The notes under the pieces: model-generated | Database searches by the model: none | What the model saw: the letters and a program-made list of their open reading frames with translations, nothing else | What the model was told of the DNA's origin: nothing | Program-made: the position numbers and the translations under genes | Part shown: in pieces, positions 1 through 13,138 of the stretch | Layout: every line of letters starts with the position of its first letter | How positions within the stretch are numbered: position 1 is the stretch's first letter | From: Hermatobates lingyangjiaoensis | Taxonomy: Eukaryota > Arthropoda > Insecta > Hemiptera > Hermatobatidae | NCBI GenBank assembly: GCA_026182355.1 | Contig: JAPFBL010000068.1 | Coordinates: forward strand, 4,646,001-4,710,000 | Direction of reading: 5' to 3' | Length of the DNA stretch: 64,000 nucleotides

Positions 1-2880
1 TGGCGTCTTTTGGTCATATATCTATCCTTATATAGATGCATAAACTAAAATTTGAAAATTCAAAAAGAATTAATATCTTTTTAGATATTAGTGCTTATAA
101 CTGTATTCATCGTAAGAATGAAACCGTAACCATAACAGTTACTATTCGAGATATCAAGTTTTTTCTTTGATAATATATGTGTATTTATTTGTAATCCCTT
201 AGCAACAAGTATGAGATGGAGGAACTGTCAAATGCAGGCCGAAACCCAGGCATACACTCATTACAAAATATATCTGCCACACTTTATATTTTAATAATAT
301 ATTGATATCAATCTTGGCTAATACCTGTTTCTTAACAAGCTTCTCAATTTTCCTAAATAACACTCTCGTTATTTCGTCTACACTGTAATGTATATTTCAT
401 GGACTCGACATGTTTCAAGATGATCAAAAGTCATCTTAAGCACACGAATAACTTCTTGGTGAATTTTCTCGTTTATATAAGCAAAGTGGGTACAGTGAGT
501 TGATTTCTTAAGTTCTAGATGAGCTGTTCGTTAATCCCGTCGGGTGAGTGGCATCGCCATTTGGATGACCGACTAACTGCCTGGGTCCTGCTTCTCCTCC
601 ATTCGATTGAAACAGGTTCAAAATGTTATTACTATGTTAATAGTAAGACAAGTGACGAAGACACGTGGTCTTCGTTAGTGTCACATCAGTGAGACTCTGA
701 CGATGTCCACTTTTTGGTTGAAATGCCTTAGTCATTTTTTAATTTTCTTACATTGTTTATATGAGCCATTTTATTTGAAAGTGGTGTAAGTCCATTTTGA
801 CAAAAAATTGGGTAACAATAAAAATGACTACACTTTACGATGAACTTTTTATGTGTAAACTTTTTCCAAAAAAATATGTTAAAATTCAATTTAACCAAAA
901 AATTGAACAATTTTTTTGGAAAAAGTTTTTTTAATAAAACGTTCATAGTAAATTGTATTCATTTTTTTATTATTATTTTGGTCAAAATAGACCATTCATT
1001 CATATAAAGAATGAATATTCAGCTATAATATTTTCTTCAAAAGATCTTGGTCCCATTTATGAAATGCTGGTGGTTTTGACGTGTATTTTTATTCTATAAG
1101 TTTACTGAAAAAGTTTGTTAATATAATATATATATATTAACAAAAAAAACGTTCCAAGAGAACAATAATGGAATGTACTAAATAAAAAACTGCGACCATT
1201 AATTATGTATACATGAGAATACGAGTATTTCTTATGGCCGAGATGTTATCAATACCAAATATAGGAAGATAATGCAAAACGCGTAGTACTGGACTTTTAA
1301 CTCATATACCTACTATACATTAACTCAGACCAATACGGAAAAAGAATTTTAAGGAAGAATTTAATTCAATAAATTTATTTTAATGAGTATAATATTCCAA
1401 TTTGCTTTAAAAAGAAATTCAAAAAATATTTGTGACAAGTGGAACATTCTTATAAATTATAAAATAAACAAGTTATTATAAATTAGTATAAGATTTTAAG
1501 AAAAAATTATAAATTTAATATATATACACCTTTTAAGAATTTTAGTTTAAATAAGTTTATAAAAATAGCTATTTGTAGAAAAATAAATGTTCAGATATAT
1601 TCTTAATTTTTGTCACATTTTGTAGTTGATGGGAAAAAGTATGATATTTCACCCCTTGTATATAAACATTTAAAATAGAAAGAATACTGAGTGAATTTGC
1701 TTTAAATGAAATTAGTTGTTACATTCTTTGAGAGGACATTATTTTTATCAAAGGTATTTGATGTTTCAAAAAATACTTTTTTGACTTTCCCTCCAGATGG
1801 TTAACCGATGCAGCCACTCGTACGGAAATTTTGTCAACATTTCTAAGTACTAACTGGTAAGAGCATTCATATTTATTGATATTACCCGGGGGGACGGTTT
1901 CACTTTTATCTCCAGTGGTGGTCGGTATATTAAGGCGACAAATATATACATTACTGACGTTATAATGGATAGTAACAAATTTTATAGAAGTCTAACAGTA
2001 GCGCGTTAGGTACAATTATAAAACTTGTTTCATGAAACGCCTAGTATGTGGTCTAAGTTATAAATAAACATAACTTAGATTACTATGCTAAAGGTGTGTT
2101 CTATGCAACAAAATGTAAACGTTAACCTCGAAACCACTCCGAGAGATTACGAAACATTCGCAGATACGGCTGGCACAGAGATTTCTGCAAGTTAAATTAA
2201 CTTTTTACATAATGTTCTACAATAGCAGTTTGAAGGCTACATGCGCCAAGGCATCTCAGTTATGAATTAAATCGAGACACTACGGTAACTCATCATGTCT
2301 CAGCGTTTTCTCTTCCTCAACTTCATCACTTCTCTTTCAGACAATAAACGCACAATCAACTTGGTTAGCAACTGAAAAGGCTATTCTGCATCCAAGGAGA
2401 GAAGAATTAAAGTATGATAACATAGGAGTAACTTATGCAGTTTATTTTAATTATTGCTTCTGCATAATAAACTACTTAAAATTAAATATGCTGTAACTTG
2501 TCTGTAAGATTGTAACCTCACTTCAAAACTGTAGTAAAATTACTTTTTTTGCGAGTTCCAGTTCTTTTTTAAACAAATTCCTGATTACGAGGAAGCTTTT
2601 TCTAGTTCTTTTTCAAGAATCACTAGTATTATTAATATTAGTATTTTGAGTGAAGAAAGAAAAACAAAACTGTCTCTACCTCTATGACATGAGGGTGCCG
2701 AGAGAAAGGATCTAGAGGGAGGATTCTACATGGCATACTGCCGCCCTTCGCTGAATCAAAAGACATTGCCAACTAGACTACACTCTATGCAAACAGTGCT
2801 ACGCAACAGGAAAGGATATTTTTGAATATGATGTATATTTATTCGTAATTCGTAAGTAATATGTGGCAATTGTATTGCAC
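1..2880. other. AT-rich non-coding DNA, no gene seen
   Basis: I see no coding, RNA or transposon signature here. The one structure noted is an AT-only palindrome near 1115-1146, with 12-base arms TTTGTTAATATA and TATATTAACAAA around a short (TA) loop. The short open frame at 728-946 on the minus strand is Lys/Phe/Asn-rich and looks like chance translation of AT-rich DNA. Confidence 0.6.
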
Positions 2881-2919
2881 AAAGAAAGATCAACAAGACG
2901 TCTGAGGAGAAACTGAAGG

Positions 2920-3205
2920 GGTGCGTTACCTCAAGGAGAGGGGGGTGACGTCATGCGCAGTAGGGTGAGTGGGGGTGGGTTGGGCCAGTGACGTCACAAT
3001 CGAAAGAGCGAAGCGCCAAGCTACCACCTTGTCCACAGGCCCGCTGCCGAGACAATGACGGCCATCTTCTCTAGTTCCCCCACCAAACAGTGAACCACGC
3101 CCACATTCCCCCACTCCCGAGCATCCATTCTCCCTCCCTTCGTGGTGTAAAGTTTAAAAAATTTCCCACCCCCTATATAAATTTTTGTGAAGGGTGGAGA
3201 AGTTT
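2920..3205. promoter_or_regulatory. CpG-rich promoter-like island with two CREs, NRF-1-like and YY1-like sites
   Basis: This is a GC- and CpG-rich stretch inside AT-rich surroundings. Two full palindromic cAMP response elements, TGACGTCA, lie at 2946-2953 and 2989-2996, 43 bp apart (about four helical turns). The first runs directly into TGCGCAG (2954-2960), a half site of the NRF-1 type. GCCATCTT at 3061-3068 is the reverse complement of the YY1 promoter element AAGATGGC. A CCACGCCCA box (KLF/SP1-like) follows at about 3095-3103. On the plus strand a TATA-like CCCTATATAAATT occurs near 3170-3182. CRE, NRF-1 and YY1 sites together are typical of housekeeping or nuclear-encoded mitochondrial gene promoters. 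Direction is unresolved: the TATA-like box favours plus, while the YY1 orientation favours minus. No transcript is visible, so the promoter role is inferred. Confidence 0.55.
3028..3065 (-). CDS. Speculative first coding exon under the YY1 site
   Basis: On the minus strand the ATG inside the YY1-like element (AAGATGG, strong Kozak context with A at -3 and G at +4) opens a short frame. It reads M-A-V-I-V-S-A-A-G-L-W-T and reaches a plausible splice donor, AAG followed by GTGGTA, after 38 bases. Without splicing the frame stops two codons later. A second good donor, GAG followed by GTAACG, lies further along at about 2930. In many animal housekeeping genes the YY1 element overlaps the start codon, which is why I note this. 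No second exon was identified and the product is unknown. It may equally be untranslated leader or not transcribed at all. Confidence 0.15.
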
Positions 3206-3209
3206 AATT

Positions 3210-4030
3210 GAAAAAGTTGTATGATAGGTCTGAAATAGTAAAAAGAGACATGACGCTGGTCACACTCTTGTGAAGGTCAGTGCGTTGAGATTGATAGGTG
3301 GCGGGAAGAGGAATGTCCTGCATGCAGTCTACATACACAGTACATACCCCGTGACCAGCACGTCACGAACAGGCTTCCACCAGCACACATCACCAACACG
3401 TCTCACGGGGTGCCAAACTACCCGCATTGGAGAGCAAAAAACTCATAAATTACGAACACAAAATATCAACAATTAAAAAATAAATATATGGATATTAAAA
3501 AAATTAAATTCTGTTTCATAATTATTTGTTATTTTATACATAGCAAAATCATGACTTCATGACTTTTCTCTTATTTTAATATTATTGCTAGGTAATCTGC
3601 TTCATGTTTGATATTGCCATTCTATGAACAGTATTTTCTTTTATTCAACATACTCGTATTCACACCAGAAATGAGTTTACAGTTCAAATTGATAAAGCCA
3701 AGCGATTCTACAGTTTAACAATTTAAGAGCAGAATATTGAGGCAAGGAAGAAAATATTAAAAGTTCTAATTTAAGAGATAGTCCTTCCTTTCGAATAAAT
3801 ACAATTCTAAGTACTTAAGGCTGGCTTTATGTACCCTTAGGCACTGTTTAGCAGTTTTAGCAGAAGTTGCCAATTTAGTTGGTAAATCTATAATATTGAA
3901 AAGGTTAAAGGTGAAAAGGCTATTATGATCATTAATCAAAAAGACTATTACATAATATTCAAAACGGCATACATATTACGTTATATGTATAAACTAAATT
4001 TACAGAAAGAAAACATACAAAAAATAACAA
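3210..4030. other. Non-coding DNA downstream of the promoter-like island
   Basis: No recognisable gene. An open frame at 3270-3476 on the plus strand follows the TATA-like box at a plausible distance for a first exon, but its 68 residues are low-complexity and match no family I know. It is left uncalled. Confidence 0.4.
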
Positions 4031-4080
4031 AACCTCACTACAAAATTTCGACTACATCGTCATCAGGTTAAGAGATGTCA
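4021..4080 (-). repeat. Repeat end with hammerhead-like core (minus strand)
   Basis: Read on the minus strand, 4066-4046 gives CTGATGA, a spacer C, arms GAT and GTC (one G-U pair) around loop GTA, then GAAA. Downstream on that strand is a T-rich tail of the type 'GTGAGGTTTTGTT' shared with the other copies in this window. It is a solitary half of the divergent pair seen elsewhere. Confidence 0.45.
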
Positions 4081-7000
4081 GTACTAAGGAGACATGTCAG
4101 GCCTGGTGTTGTATTTGAGATCTCCTGGATGCGTGTTCTTTCTGTATATGCAGTTTATTTAGTTCGTGTAATCGTTTTATTTAATTGCAAATATCAAAGT
4201 AACAATACAGAACAGAATAAATCACTTAATACCATCGACATTTCCAACAATATTTCATCATCTGAAAAAGGTCGGAAGAGAAATGAAGAGGAAGAGATGT
4301 ACCTACTCGATCTGGGATATCGAAGGCAATGCTTCGAATAAATATGCATACATAATGTCCTCCGCCTCGAAGATTTGTACGTTAGGCATACAAAATCATC
4401 ATTCATCCATCTTCTCGTATCATCGACCGACGTATAATTGGTGTTCCAAATATCGATGCCAATAAGTATTCTGTTTTCTTCTGTGTTATGCACAATTATG
4501 AGTTTTATAAAATCCATGTGGGCCACCTTACTCGTACTTTGGAATGTAGGTGTATCTAAGTTTATACATATACAACGACATTTATTTAAGCATATTTAAT
4601 TGAAAATTTAATGTCAAATTTTTAATGGAATATGTATACATATGCATATACGCAATTTAAAATACATGAAGACGGTACAACCGGACTTGATAAAAACTGA
4701 AATTAAGGAAACAGAACAAAACAGTACCAGTGAGTTATTTTAAGACATTTCAGAATGAGACGAATCAAGACGGAGCCTCGTGACGCTGGCATCATCACTG
4801 CGTTGACTGCTACATAGCAGATCAGAATCAAACAGTCTATAGGGACAGTAAACCAACTCACTCACACTAAACCTAAAAACCGTTGACAATTTACTCACAT
4901 CTATATTTGAACATTAGTCTTTGTTGGGATGAGAAATATTCAGTTTCGACAAGCAACCAGTTGTTTACGAGTATCCGTAATGCTTGTCAAATAGAATACT
5001 TCTCCTAACAAGAAATGCAAAAACGTAAAACTAATTTTTTGTCGCTGTCCTTTTTTTAAGTATAACTGCTATGTGTAGCAACAAAAAAAAACAAATAAAA
5101 TATTACAGCATTAAAAAGCAAACAGTTAATATAAAGATACTTTAAACAAATTTGGAGTGGTCTGCATTGGACTTCACTACAGGTAAGCGTATTGCCAAGA
5201 TCCAGTGACGATCAGTCTAACTATGTCATTCCTTTCTATATGACTATTATTAAACTTACAAACTCTATGGCAAATGCATAATTAAAGTAATAGAAAATCA
5301 ATTAAATAAATGGCTGGATTTATTTTAATGTGGGTATATCCATTCGTCAACTACAACGAAAATGTAAGAATTGTTATACCACAATCTGACTAGCTCATGC
5401 AGATGACAATTTATAGGTGGTCTCTTAAAAGAAATACGCCACCTGCCAAAATTGTAAAACAATTAAATTTTAAACGTGCAAAACCATATAATGAATAAAT
5501 TGAATACGATATTTAAAGCTTCTGGGAATACCGGAATGAAATAAGTAATATATATCGACAAAGAGAATGATATAGCCCCTTTCCTATGTGCCAATATTAC
5601 CACCTAAAGAATACCTACCTTCGCTGCGAGTGATGGAGTGTTAAAACTATCTTCGATCCCACTGTCCAAGTAGAGGTAATTTAATTGGTTTTGGTAGATC
5701 TCGAAGAGAGTGTCAATTTTTTTTCTTCATTATCAGAAAAAAATGACTTTTTATTCAGCTACTGGTGATGTATGTTTAATATAACTTATTAATTTTGTTA
5801 ACCCTGGAGTCTGAACGATGATCTCCATCGACACACTACTTCTCAGGACTACAGCTAAACCAGTGAACCTCGACACGAGTTCTACGAGAGTGACAACAGT
5901 GCAGTGAAACCATGAAACTAACGTGACAATGAAATGTAATTATATTTCTTCCAAAGAAACCATGGAATGTACTCTTACAGGAACTTTTAATTGTTAATTA
6001 TTATTTTATTACTTCAACTATATTTTATTAGTCTGTTGAACGGAGACCTTGTGCAAAACTACAGTGACCGAGTTAAAAAATTATGAATGAAATATTGCTA
6101 AAACTACAGACTTCTTTTAGAGGAGAGTGGAAGATTAGAATAAAAAAAAATGAAGTTAATGAACTCTCCCCTGAAACCGTGCAATTTATAAAAAGGTAGG
6201 GTGATTCATATCTGCCCATTAGTGGTATAGAATGCCTGAAATGGCATTATTTACCACAAATTAAGGCATAAGCAGAAGAGGGCATGTGTCAGAAAGAAAA
6301 AGAAAACCTACTCAAGATGCAGAGTGGGATCTCGTGATGATGGGTGTCATCAACCGGAGGACTTGAGCTTGAAATGAGACTGAATGGCATCATATCGCGA
6401 GGAACCAGGGTTCACTCCGATCTGCACTGCTCCGGAAGTAAGTATCCAATATAATGTCCTACTTAGAATCTCTACCAATCTAGCATTTATTACAGCATTT
6501 GGGATAAGCTAACACAAATCTAGCTGACCACAAATTGGTGGCTAGCCGTACATACTTTCTGTTTACTATACAAAAAAATACCAATAATATTTTTTACAGT
6601 CTTTTATTTTTCACTCTTTAATTACATAAATTTTCAACCAAGAATTGAAACCCTGTCATCAACAGGGTTTTAGAACAAAAATAAATGAAAAGAAGATTAA
6701 CATAAGAATATGTAGTTCGTAACCTTATTTTATGTTATCTCCCAATAATCATTAAAGTGATGTGCAAAGTTCTTCTATAACCCCTTTCTTGTTATTGATT
6801 TCGTATAACTGGCGACGAACACTTCATTATCAGTAGGACAAGGTTCTGTAGCATTATGCATTATTATTTGGATATGGTAGATACTGTGAGTATGTGTATT
6901 TGGATAGATCAGCAGTCTATTATTAAATATTTGCAGCGTTCTGTTTTGCAAAGTTACCAACAAAGAAAGAGAACTTTGTATGACTTTCCTGTTACAATCA

Positions 7001-8336
7001 ATGAGGGAAATGGGTTGGGGAATGCCGAATGTTTTTAGAGTGATTGTTAACGTTACATATTGATGGTTTAAACATAAGTAAAAAATATATGAAATATTGT
7101 CTATTGAACTGCGTTTTTTTATAAAATTATATTACTTGTCTTGGTTACAGCTAATATTAGAGGAAATCTAACGATGCAGGTTACACTAAATCAAAATAAT
7201 AATTCAAATTCATAAGTTTTTTTTTAAAATGTTCATAAAAATTAATAGGGAATGATATATAAAAATTGAAATTAACATGATTTCATATCTAAAAAACAAA
7301 ACGGTTATTTATTTCTATAGGCATCTTATCTATACATAATATTCTGTCAAAAAAATATTTGTTGCCAGTAGAAATTTAACTGTTCGCTTTTAAAAAAGAA
7401 TAATTTTTTTTTTACAAAAATGTAATATTGTTACAGGAAAAATTGAAATCTTCAAATTTCTTAAGTCCTCAGTAAATTATTAAATATGCAAATGATAAAT
7501 TTTAAATGACTGATCTATATTTTCAAAAAGTCGACAAATTGTAAAAAGAATAATACTGATATATGTAAAGTGCAGGGGGTCCTCTCATTAGTGGAGGCTT
7601 TAGATGCATCCTTGTGAGCTTGTCTAAAGACGCTCTCGTTATATCTCATCTATTCGACTGCTTGAGTCCTCAATTTGTATTCAGGATTCTTTATAAAATT
7701 GTTTTTGTCGCAATAGGCACAAAAATACATACTATCTTAGTTATCCTGAATAAGCACCTGTAATTAATAAGAAATTGGCGCATACAGGTTACTGAGACAA
7801 TAGGCGACTGAGGGACAGTACACCAAAGAGGAAAAGTACGGCATGCACAAAGGAAGGTGGAGAACACACTCTAAAGGTCCTGCCAATCAATGGGACTTGT
7901 TGAAAAGGCTTTGACTCTGCCACCATCGACTGTGCGTCGGCTAGGCAGTCACAACCCCTCTCAGTAACACCCCAGTGCTTTCTCATACCACCATTAAGTT
8001 TCATTCAAGCAAATGAGAGACAGTGCCGACTCCACTCCAGCATTTAATATCCACCAGGCAGTAAAATTAACAACTTCCCTTAGTTATGAAGTAGTATGTT
8101 TCTAAGTTTTTAATTTATCTATAATAAAATTAAAATAAAATAATCCCGTTTATTATTTATGACCTGATGTTCTCTCGCAAAATAATGTGATAACGGTATT
8201 CGGAAAAATTATATTTTAACTGTTTGCCATATTTCATTCGTTCCCTGCTGATAACTTTTCTATAATAATACAATTTTATTATTATATTACTAATAGTGTA
8301 CTTTATTAAATTATCAAAAAATGATAATATAATATT
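4081..8336. other. Non-coding DNA, no gene seen
   Basis: No supported gene. Overlapping frames on both strands at about 4.1-4.5 kb look like chance. A short hairpin (AAACCCTGT / ACAGGGTTT around CATCA) lies at 6648-6670. The moderately GC-richer patch at 7790-8030 has no family resemblance that I can name. Confidence 0.5.
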
Positions 8337-8970
8337 TGAAATATTTAAACAAGGATTCGTCATCAGGAGAAGATCAGAAGACAAAACTCTCACATCTTGA
8401 TCATACAGAGGTTTTAATTACCTGACTGGTCTACTTCTGATGATGTTCAAATGTTCGAAATATCAACCGCAGTAAGATTTTTGTTCTGTTCTTTGTTAAG
8501 ATTTATATGTATAATAAGATTTCACACTGAACACGTGAATTAAAATTATATAGGTAAAAATATTATAAGCATGAGGAATTGATTTTCCTACTCTGACAAC
8601 GGATCTTACTGATTGAAATATCTTGGTCCTAGTTTAGAATTTCATACATGTATAAACATTCTAAAATGAAGCGGCACACGAAAACAAAAAATCAAATACT
8701 GGAAACTACTGAGCTAAGCTTACTATGGAATAACGATAACGAAATTATCAGGAGAAAGAGTGACCTGACATAGTTGTTCAAATACGGGAATATGGTACAA
8801 ACCGAATGATTAAAAACTGGAAGATCACACAGCACTCATAACACAAGAAGACACAATAGTCAAAATGGAATAGTTGTTTTTTATAGGGAGAAAGATAGAA
8901 ACGAAGCAAATTATTAATTATTTGTTTTAATTTTCTAGTTTACTCCAGACGACAAACAACGTTCAAAGTA
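8337..8970 (+). repeat. Interspersed repeat X, copy 1 (inverted relative to the 15.3 kb copy)
   Basis: About 600 bp of this segment matches the reverse complement of 15310-15930. Identity is high from the block near 8640-8900 (for example GAAGCGGCACACGAAAAC) through the shared 'GGGAGAAAGA' motif near 8888. The segment starts with a divergent motif pair: TCATCAG at 8360-8366 (minus-strand CTGATGA) and CTGATGA at 8437-8443, with GAAA at 8457-8460. The spacer in the right-hand motif no longer forms a good stem. No transposase frame is intact. Either a non-autonomous transposon or a fragment of a Penelope-like element terminus would fit; neither is proven. Confidence 0.7.
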
Positions 8971-10160
8971 TTGACAATGCTAAGTCTTTTTTATGTAAAA
9001 AAATTGATCCTCGAACAGAATAAAATACAATTCTTCGAAAACTTCTTTCAGTTTAAAATAAAACTTTCTAATTCGGCGTTTTGATTAGCTTTTCGTTTTA
9101 TTCGAGGGTCCACAATGCTAATCAAACGATAGAAATTATGGAACACAACAATTATTCACATATCTAAGGACGAAATGTTAACATAGATACTGTTATACAT
9201 GCATGTATTAAGTATGAAAATAAATTAATTCCCGAATTAATTTCCTTTGGAATATTTATTTAACCATATATTGATTCACCCATGCTTTTTGTTCCAGCTG
9301 ATTTAAAAGTCGGAATATGAAAAAAATATGCAAAATAAAAGTGGTATGTGTTTTTTCAAACCTCCTTTTCATAAGTGTTTTCAAACTGCTATAATCGACA
9401 TTCATCTATTGGTGATTGTTGATTTTTGACGGGATGGGACTGATAGTGCCGGGAAATTTTCAGTGGCGGTAGACATTTTTCAAAACGTTCTAATTACAAC
9501 ATATTATATATTTTCGCTTAAAAAAAAGGTATATGAATGACTGAGATGGTGATTAGATATTATGACACCACTATAAAGAAAGAGGTAAGGCAAGGGTAGA
9601 CATGCGACCCTCGAGAGGTTCTCGTCCGACCTAATACTGGACTCACCTAGTCAAACAAAAACACCAAGTCCTCTTCAAGTTAATGTATCGCTGGAAAAGT
9701 TACTTTGAGTTCGCTGTATGGCGGTAAAAAACAATACATCAGGTTCATGTATCCGACAATAATGATTATAATTATTTGTGATAAATTGTGTTGTAATATT
9801 AGATTGGACAAAAACTGTTTTATACATGCACCACATATTTTACCGTTTCGTCTTACTGATTAACATACTTTTAACTTATTTTTCTTGCGATTCTTTTTTC
9901 TTTTGCTTATGGTTAGACTTTTAGTAATTTTTTCATTTAGTATTTCGGTATATAAGAGTCTGCTTAATTTGCCAAAAGCTAATTTGGCAAAAGTATTACA
10001 ATTTCCAATTGAAAAGGAAGACAAGACGAAGTTATACGGGAGAAATGCATTTACAAAGCCGTCATTTTTTTTCTGGAGAAATGTTGAAGAACATGACGGA
10101 AACACTCCTGCCAGCCAAGGAGCAGGAGTGTAAACTAATTATAGAAACAAAAAAGGAAAC
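8971..10160. other. Non-coding DNA, no gene seen
   Basis: No clear feature. Overlapping open frames at 9860-10133 on both strands are uncertain. The plus-strand frame at 9885-10133 ends just before the hAT transposase remnant and could be its decayed 5' part, but I recognise no BED zinc finger in it. Confidence 0.4.
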
Positions 10161-11515
10161 CTTTTTCTAATGGAGGGTTTACAGAAGAATTATTGTTGAA
10201 GATAGTATAGTATTGTATGTCCACAAGAAGAAAATTATATTCATCTTACTTGTCGTCAAAAAGAGTAACAAGGCGAATCGATGAACTGCCAGTAATGTCA
10301 GAAGGAGAGGGAGGGGGACTGCATTTTAAATACATTCCCACTTTACTCCATTGTTATAGAAGAAACCATTGGTGTAGATTACTTGTCAACTTGCCAGTGT
10401 TTGAGTGAGAGATTGATTCCCAACAGCTTAGAAAAACGATGTAGAGTACTGGCACTGGAAGATAATATTTGGAAAGCATAATAAAATGAATTATCGAAAT
10501 CAATTTTGATACATTATTATTTTTCTGAGTAACGACAATGGAAAATCAGCAATGATTAGACAAAATAGGCTTTGTTGCATTATTCCAAAACAAATCTACA
10601 TTGCTCAAAAACTAATATTCAGAAGGATTTATTATACGCAATTCCCTGAATTTTTAGGATACCATTACAGTGGTAGTGAATTTTGAATTCGTCAGAGGAC
10701 TCAATCACCGTCAATTTCAGAAGTTCTAAAACAAATTGAATCAAAGTATGTTAACCTTACATATTTTCCGAATATTCCATGGCTAAGCCTCGGTAGAATC
10801 CGTTGAGCGAAGAGATATCAATGTTTTTGGAGATTAAAGGCACAGTTAATTCTTACCTTTAGGTTGCCCTGTGAATTGTAAAATTGCCTGTTTTTAGTGG
10901 ACACCACAATCACATGAACACTTTGAATTTCAAGCTACAAGAAAAGGATAAGGTTGTATTTGATGTGTTTGCCCAAATTTCTGCTTTAAAAGGTTTTTTT
11001 TTCCACATTTTAAAAATATAACCACTCTCACTTTCAAAATAAAAAAAATCACAAGATAATTACATGTTACATCTTTATAAGCTCTATTAAGGATTTCAGA
11101 AGAGAGTTGCCCTCCTGTTTTACTGATTCTGGTAAAAGGATATCCCTTAAACTTATCAGCTATCCGTTAAAAAAACACAGGTGGAGCAAGTGGCAGGAGA
11201 ATATGAGTTGGAGTTAATCGAATTAGAATGCGATGAAACTTTGGAATCGAATTGCCATTCCACTTCTACAAGAAACACATATTGCCAAGCGGATTATGTA
11301 AAATTTTTTGAGAAATGAAAAACTGACTGATCATTATTTAGAAGTACTATTCTTGGGACAACTGTGTTCTAAAATGAAATATACTAAAGTCACTTAAAAA
11401 CAATGTTGGCCATCGATCATCTGATGATGTTTTGCTCTTGTCATCGATAATTATTTCACCAGATGTGGAGAGGTTATCGCACGCAAAAGCTCAAATAAGT
11501 GTCTTATTACAAAAA
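10160..11515 (+). pseudogene. Broken hAT transposase (ZBED5/SCAND3/GTF2IRD2-like)
   Basis: Several stretches in different frames, interrupted by stops and frameshifts, follow the order of the ZBED/SCAND3-like hAT transposase family. 'SSKRVTRRIDEL' is near 10250-10290. 'CIIPKQ' (family: CIIHQQ) is at about 10576. 'YFPNIPWLSLGRI' (family: TEVRWLSRGKVL) is at 10762-10800. 'HMNTLNFKLQEKDKVVFDV' (family: HLNELNLKLQG) starts at about 10911. 'ELELIELECDETLESN' is at about 11205-11252. The C-terminal dimerisation region shows 'LCSKMKYTK' at about 11363-11390 and 'DVERLSHAKAQIS' at 11462-11500. An intact transposase would cut and rejoin DNA at the element's inverted termini; this one cannot be functional. 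No terminal inverted repeats or BED finger were found. Family assignment is from remembered motifs and is fairly secure because so many fall in order. Confidence 0.8.
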
Positions 11516-13018
11516 CAAGCAATTTTAATAGTATTTGGTTAGAGGAAAATCAACTGCATTTCTTCCAATTTGTATATTTTTTTTTTTTGTAATAGTCCAG
11601 TTCTAAAGCAAAACCAAATTAAGTTCCTTATTCTTATTTAAGCCTTCAAAATAAGCTTATTGGTGAGAATGATTTGAATTTAAGAAAAATTGTTTGCATT
11701 ATATATTTATTAACATCGCCCTCCACCAAAACACTGCATAACACTTCGGCTCTCTATCTCAAAACTTTGCCGAAACGTGAAAGGAAAAGAGGTCCCTGCG
11801 CTTGAGGCAGTCAAGAAATCTTAGGCCAACAAGGCTTAATGTTTAAGTTCAATTAACAGAAAAACAGGATAATTGTAACAATAGTTTAGGAATTAGGTAT
11901 TAATATAGTCTATTGAGGTATTAGAATTAGTATTAGGTATCAGTATTAAGTTATTTATATGAAGTAATACAAAATAATTCATATAATTGTTGATATGGGA
12001 GTTAAGAGATAATTAAAGAGATAATACCACTTTCTCATAGGAGCTTTTAAAAGAACCTCAGAGAATGCAGTGGGAGGGAGCAAGTTTCCCCAGAGGCGTG
12101 AATTGCGGGTTGAGTTTTAAGGGGAAGTGATTTGGCAAAAGCAGGGGGCCTGCGAACCACTATCAAGACTCGATTAGTTTTCAGGAGGCAGGGTTAAGCA
12201 AGTATTTAGTTTACCACGAGAAGGATGATCTAATGCCTGCAACGCTATACTCATCTTGTTTTAATAAACATGGTCAATTTTTAAAACACTGCTAGTTAAT
12301 AATTCATCTTTCTAATCAACGATTTTATTTTCAATTCAATGTAATCCTTTTTCCTGTCAAGATAAACTATTACCCATATTAGTAAACAGAAAATCGCAGT
12401 TTTAAGTTTTTGACAAAAAGATAACCCATTTGATTGTTTTATTAAATTAGCGAACATAAAGAGAAATACAATCATTTAGTTGTTTTAATGATGGTGAACA
12501 AGTAGTGAAATAATAAGTATATATCTTATGATTATTATAATTGCACTGATCACTAAGTCACATATACTTTATTATTATAAATATCTGTTGTAGGCCGTAG
12601 CAGTGATAGGCAGCAAATCTAGGGGTCATGTTTAATTCTCCTTCATCAAAGAGAAACTAAGGAAAACCACATTGTAAAGTAGAAATCTTTCCTTCTAGCA
12701 TGAATCACAGACCTACTCAGGACATCACGTATTACTCAGCATTCAATCAAATCTCTTAAGATTTAAACATAGTCCAGAAACATCACAAAGCTCAAGCACT
12801 TGATGTATGAGAACCCAGTGGAATCAAGTAGATCTGAATCAAGAACAATAAAAAAATCACCCTCTCCCGTATTAAGGTGGTTTAAAATGTTCCAACAAAA
12901 TTCGTAAAAATTGGTGTCACATTCTGCACTATTTTCTTTTTATATTTTAGAGACTTAAATTTGAATACTTTTGGAATTCATTTTGATTTCATGCAACCCG
13001 AACTAGCCAATTTAACTG
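11516..13018. other. Non-coding DNA, no gene seen
   Basis: No gene or named repeat. It contains a T run at 11579-11587, an imperfect GTATTA-rich stretch near 11890-11950, and a moderately GC-rich patch at about 12055-12200 of unknown nature. Confidence 0.5.
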
Positions 13019-13104
13019 ATATATATATATATATATCATATTATATATCATATTATATATTATATATCATATATTATCAAGGAAGGACTGCTACCAAAAT
13101 TTAC

Positions 13105-13137
<33 letters not shown>
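13019..13137. repeat. (TA)n microsatellite, two tracts
   Basis: AT-dinucleotide tract with CATATTATAT interruptions at 13019-13078 and a purer (AT)n at 13107-13137, separated by 28 bases of ordinary sequence. Confidence 0.95.

Positions 13138-13138
<1 letters not shown>

Noticed and set aside
4194..4526. 110-codon minus-strand frame overlapping plus-strand frames
   Set aside because: No recognisable domain, low-complexity Ser runs and competing frames on the other strand; no splice or promoter support.
6648..6670. Hairpin followed by T-rich DNA resembling a bacterial terminator
   Set aside because: The window is eukaryotic repeat-rich DNA with no bacterial genes; a 9-bp stem is expected occasionally by chance.
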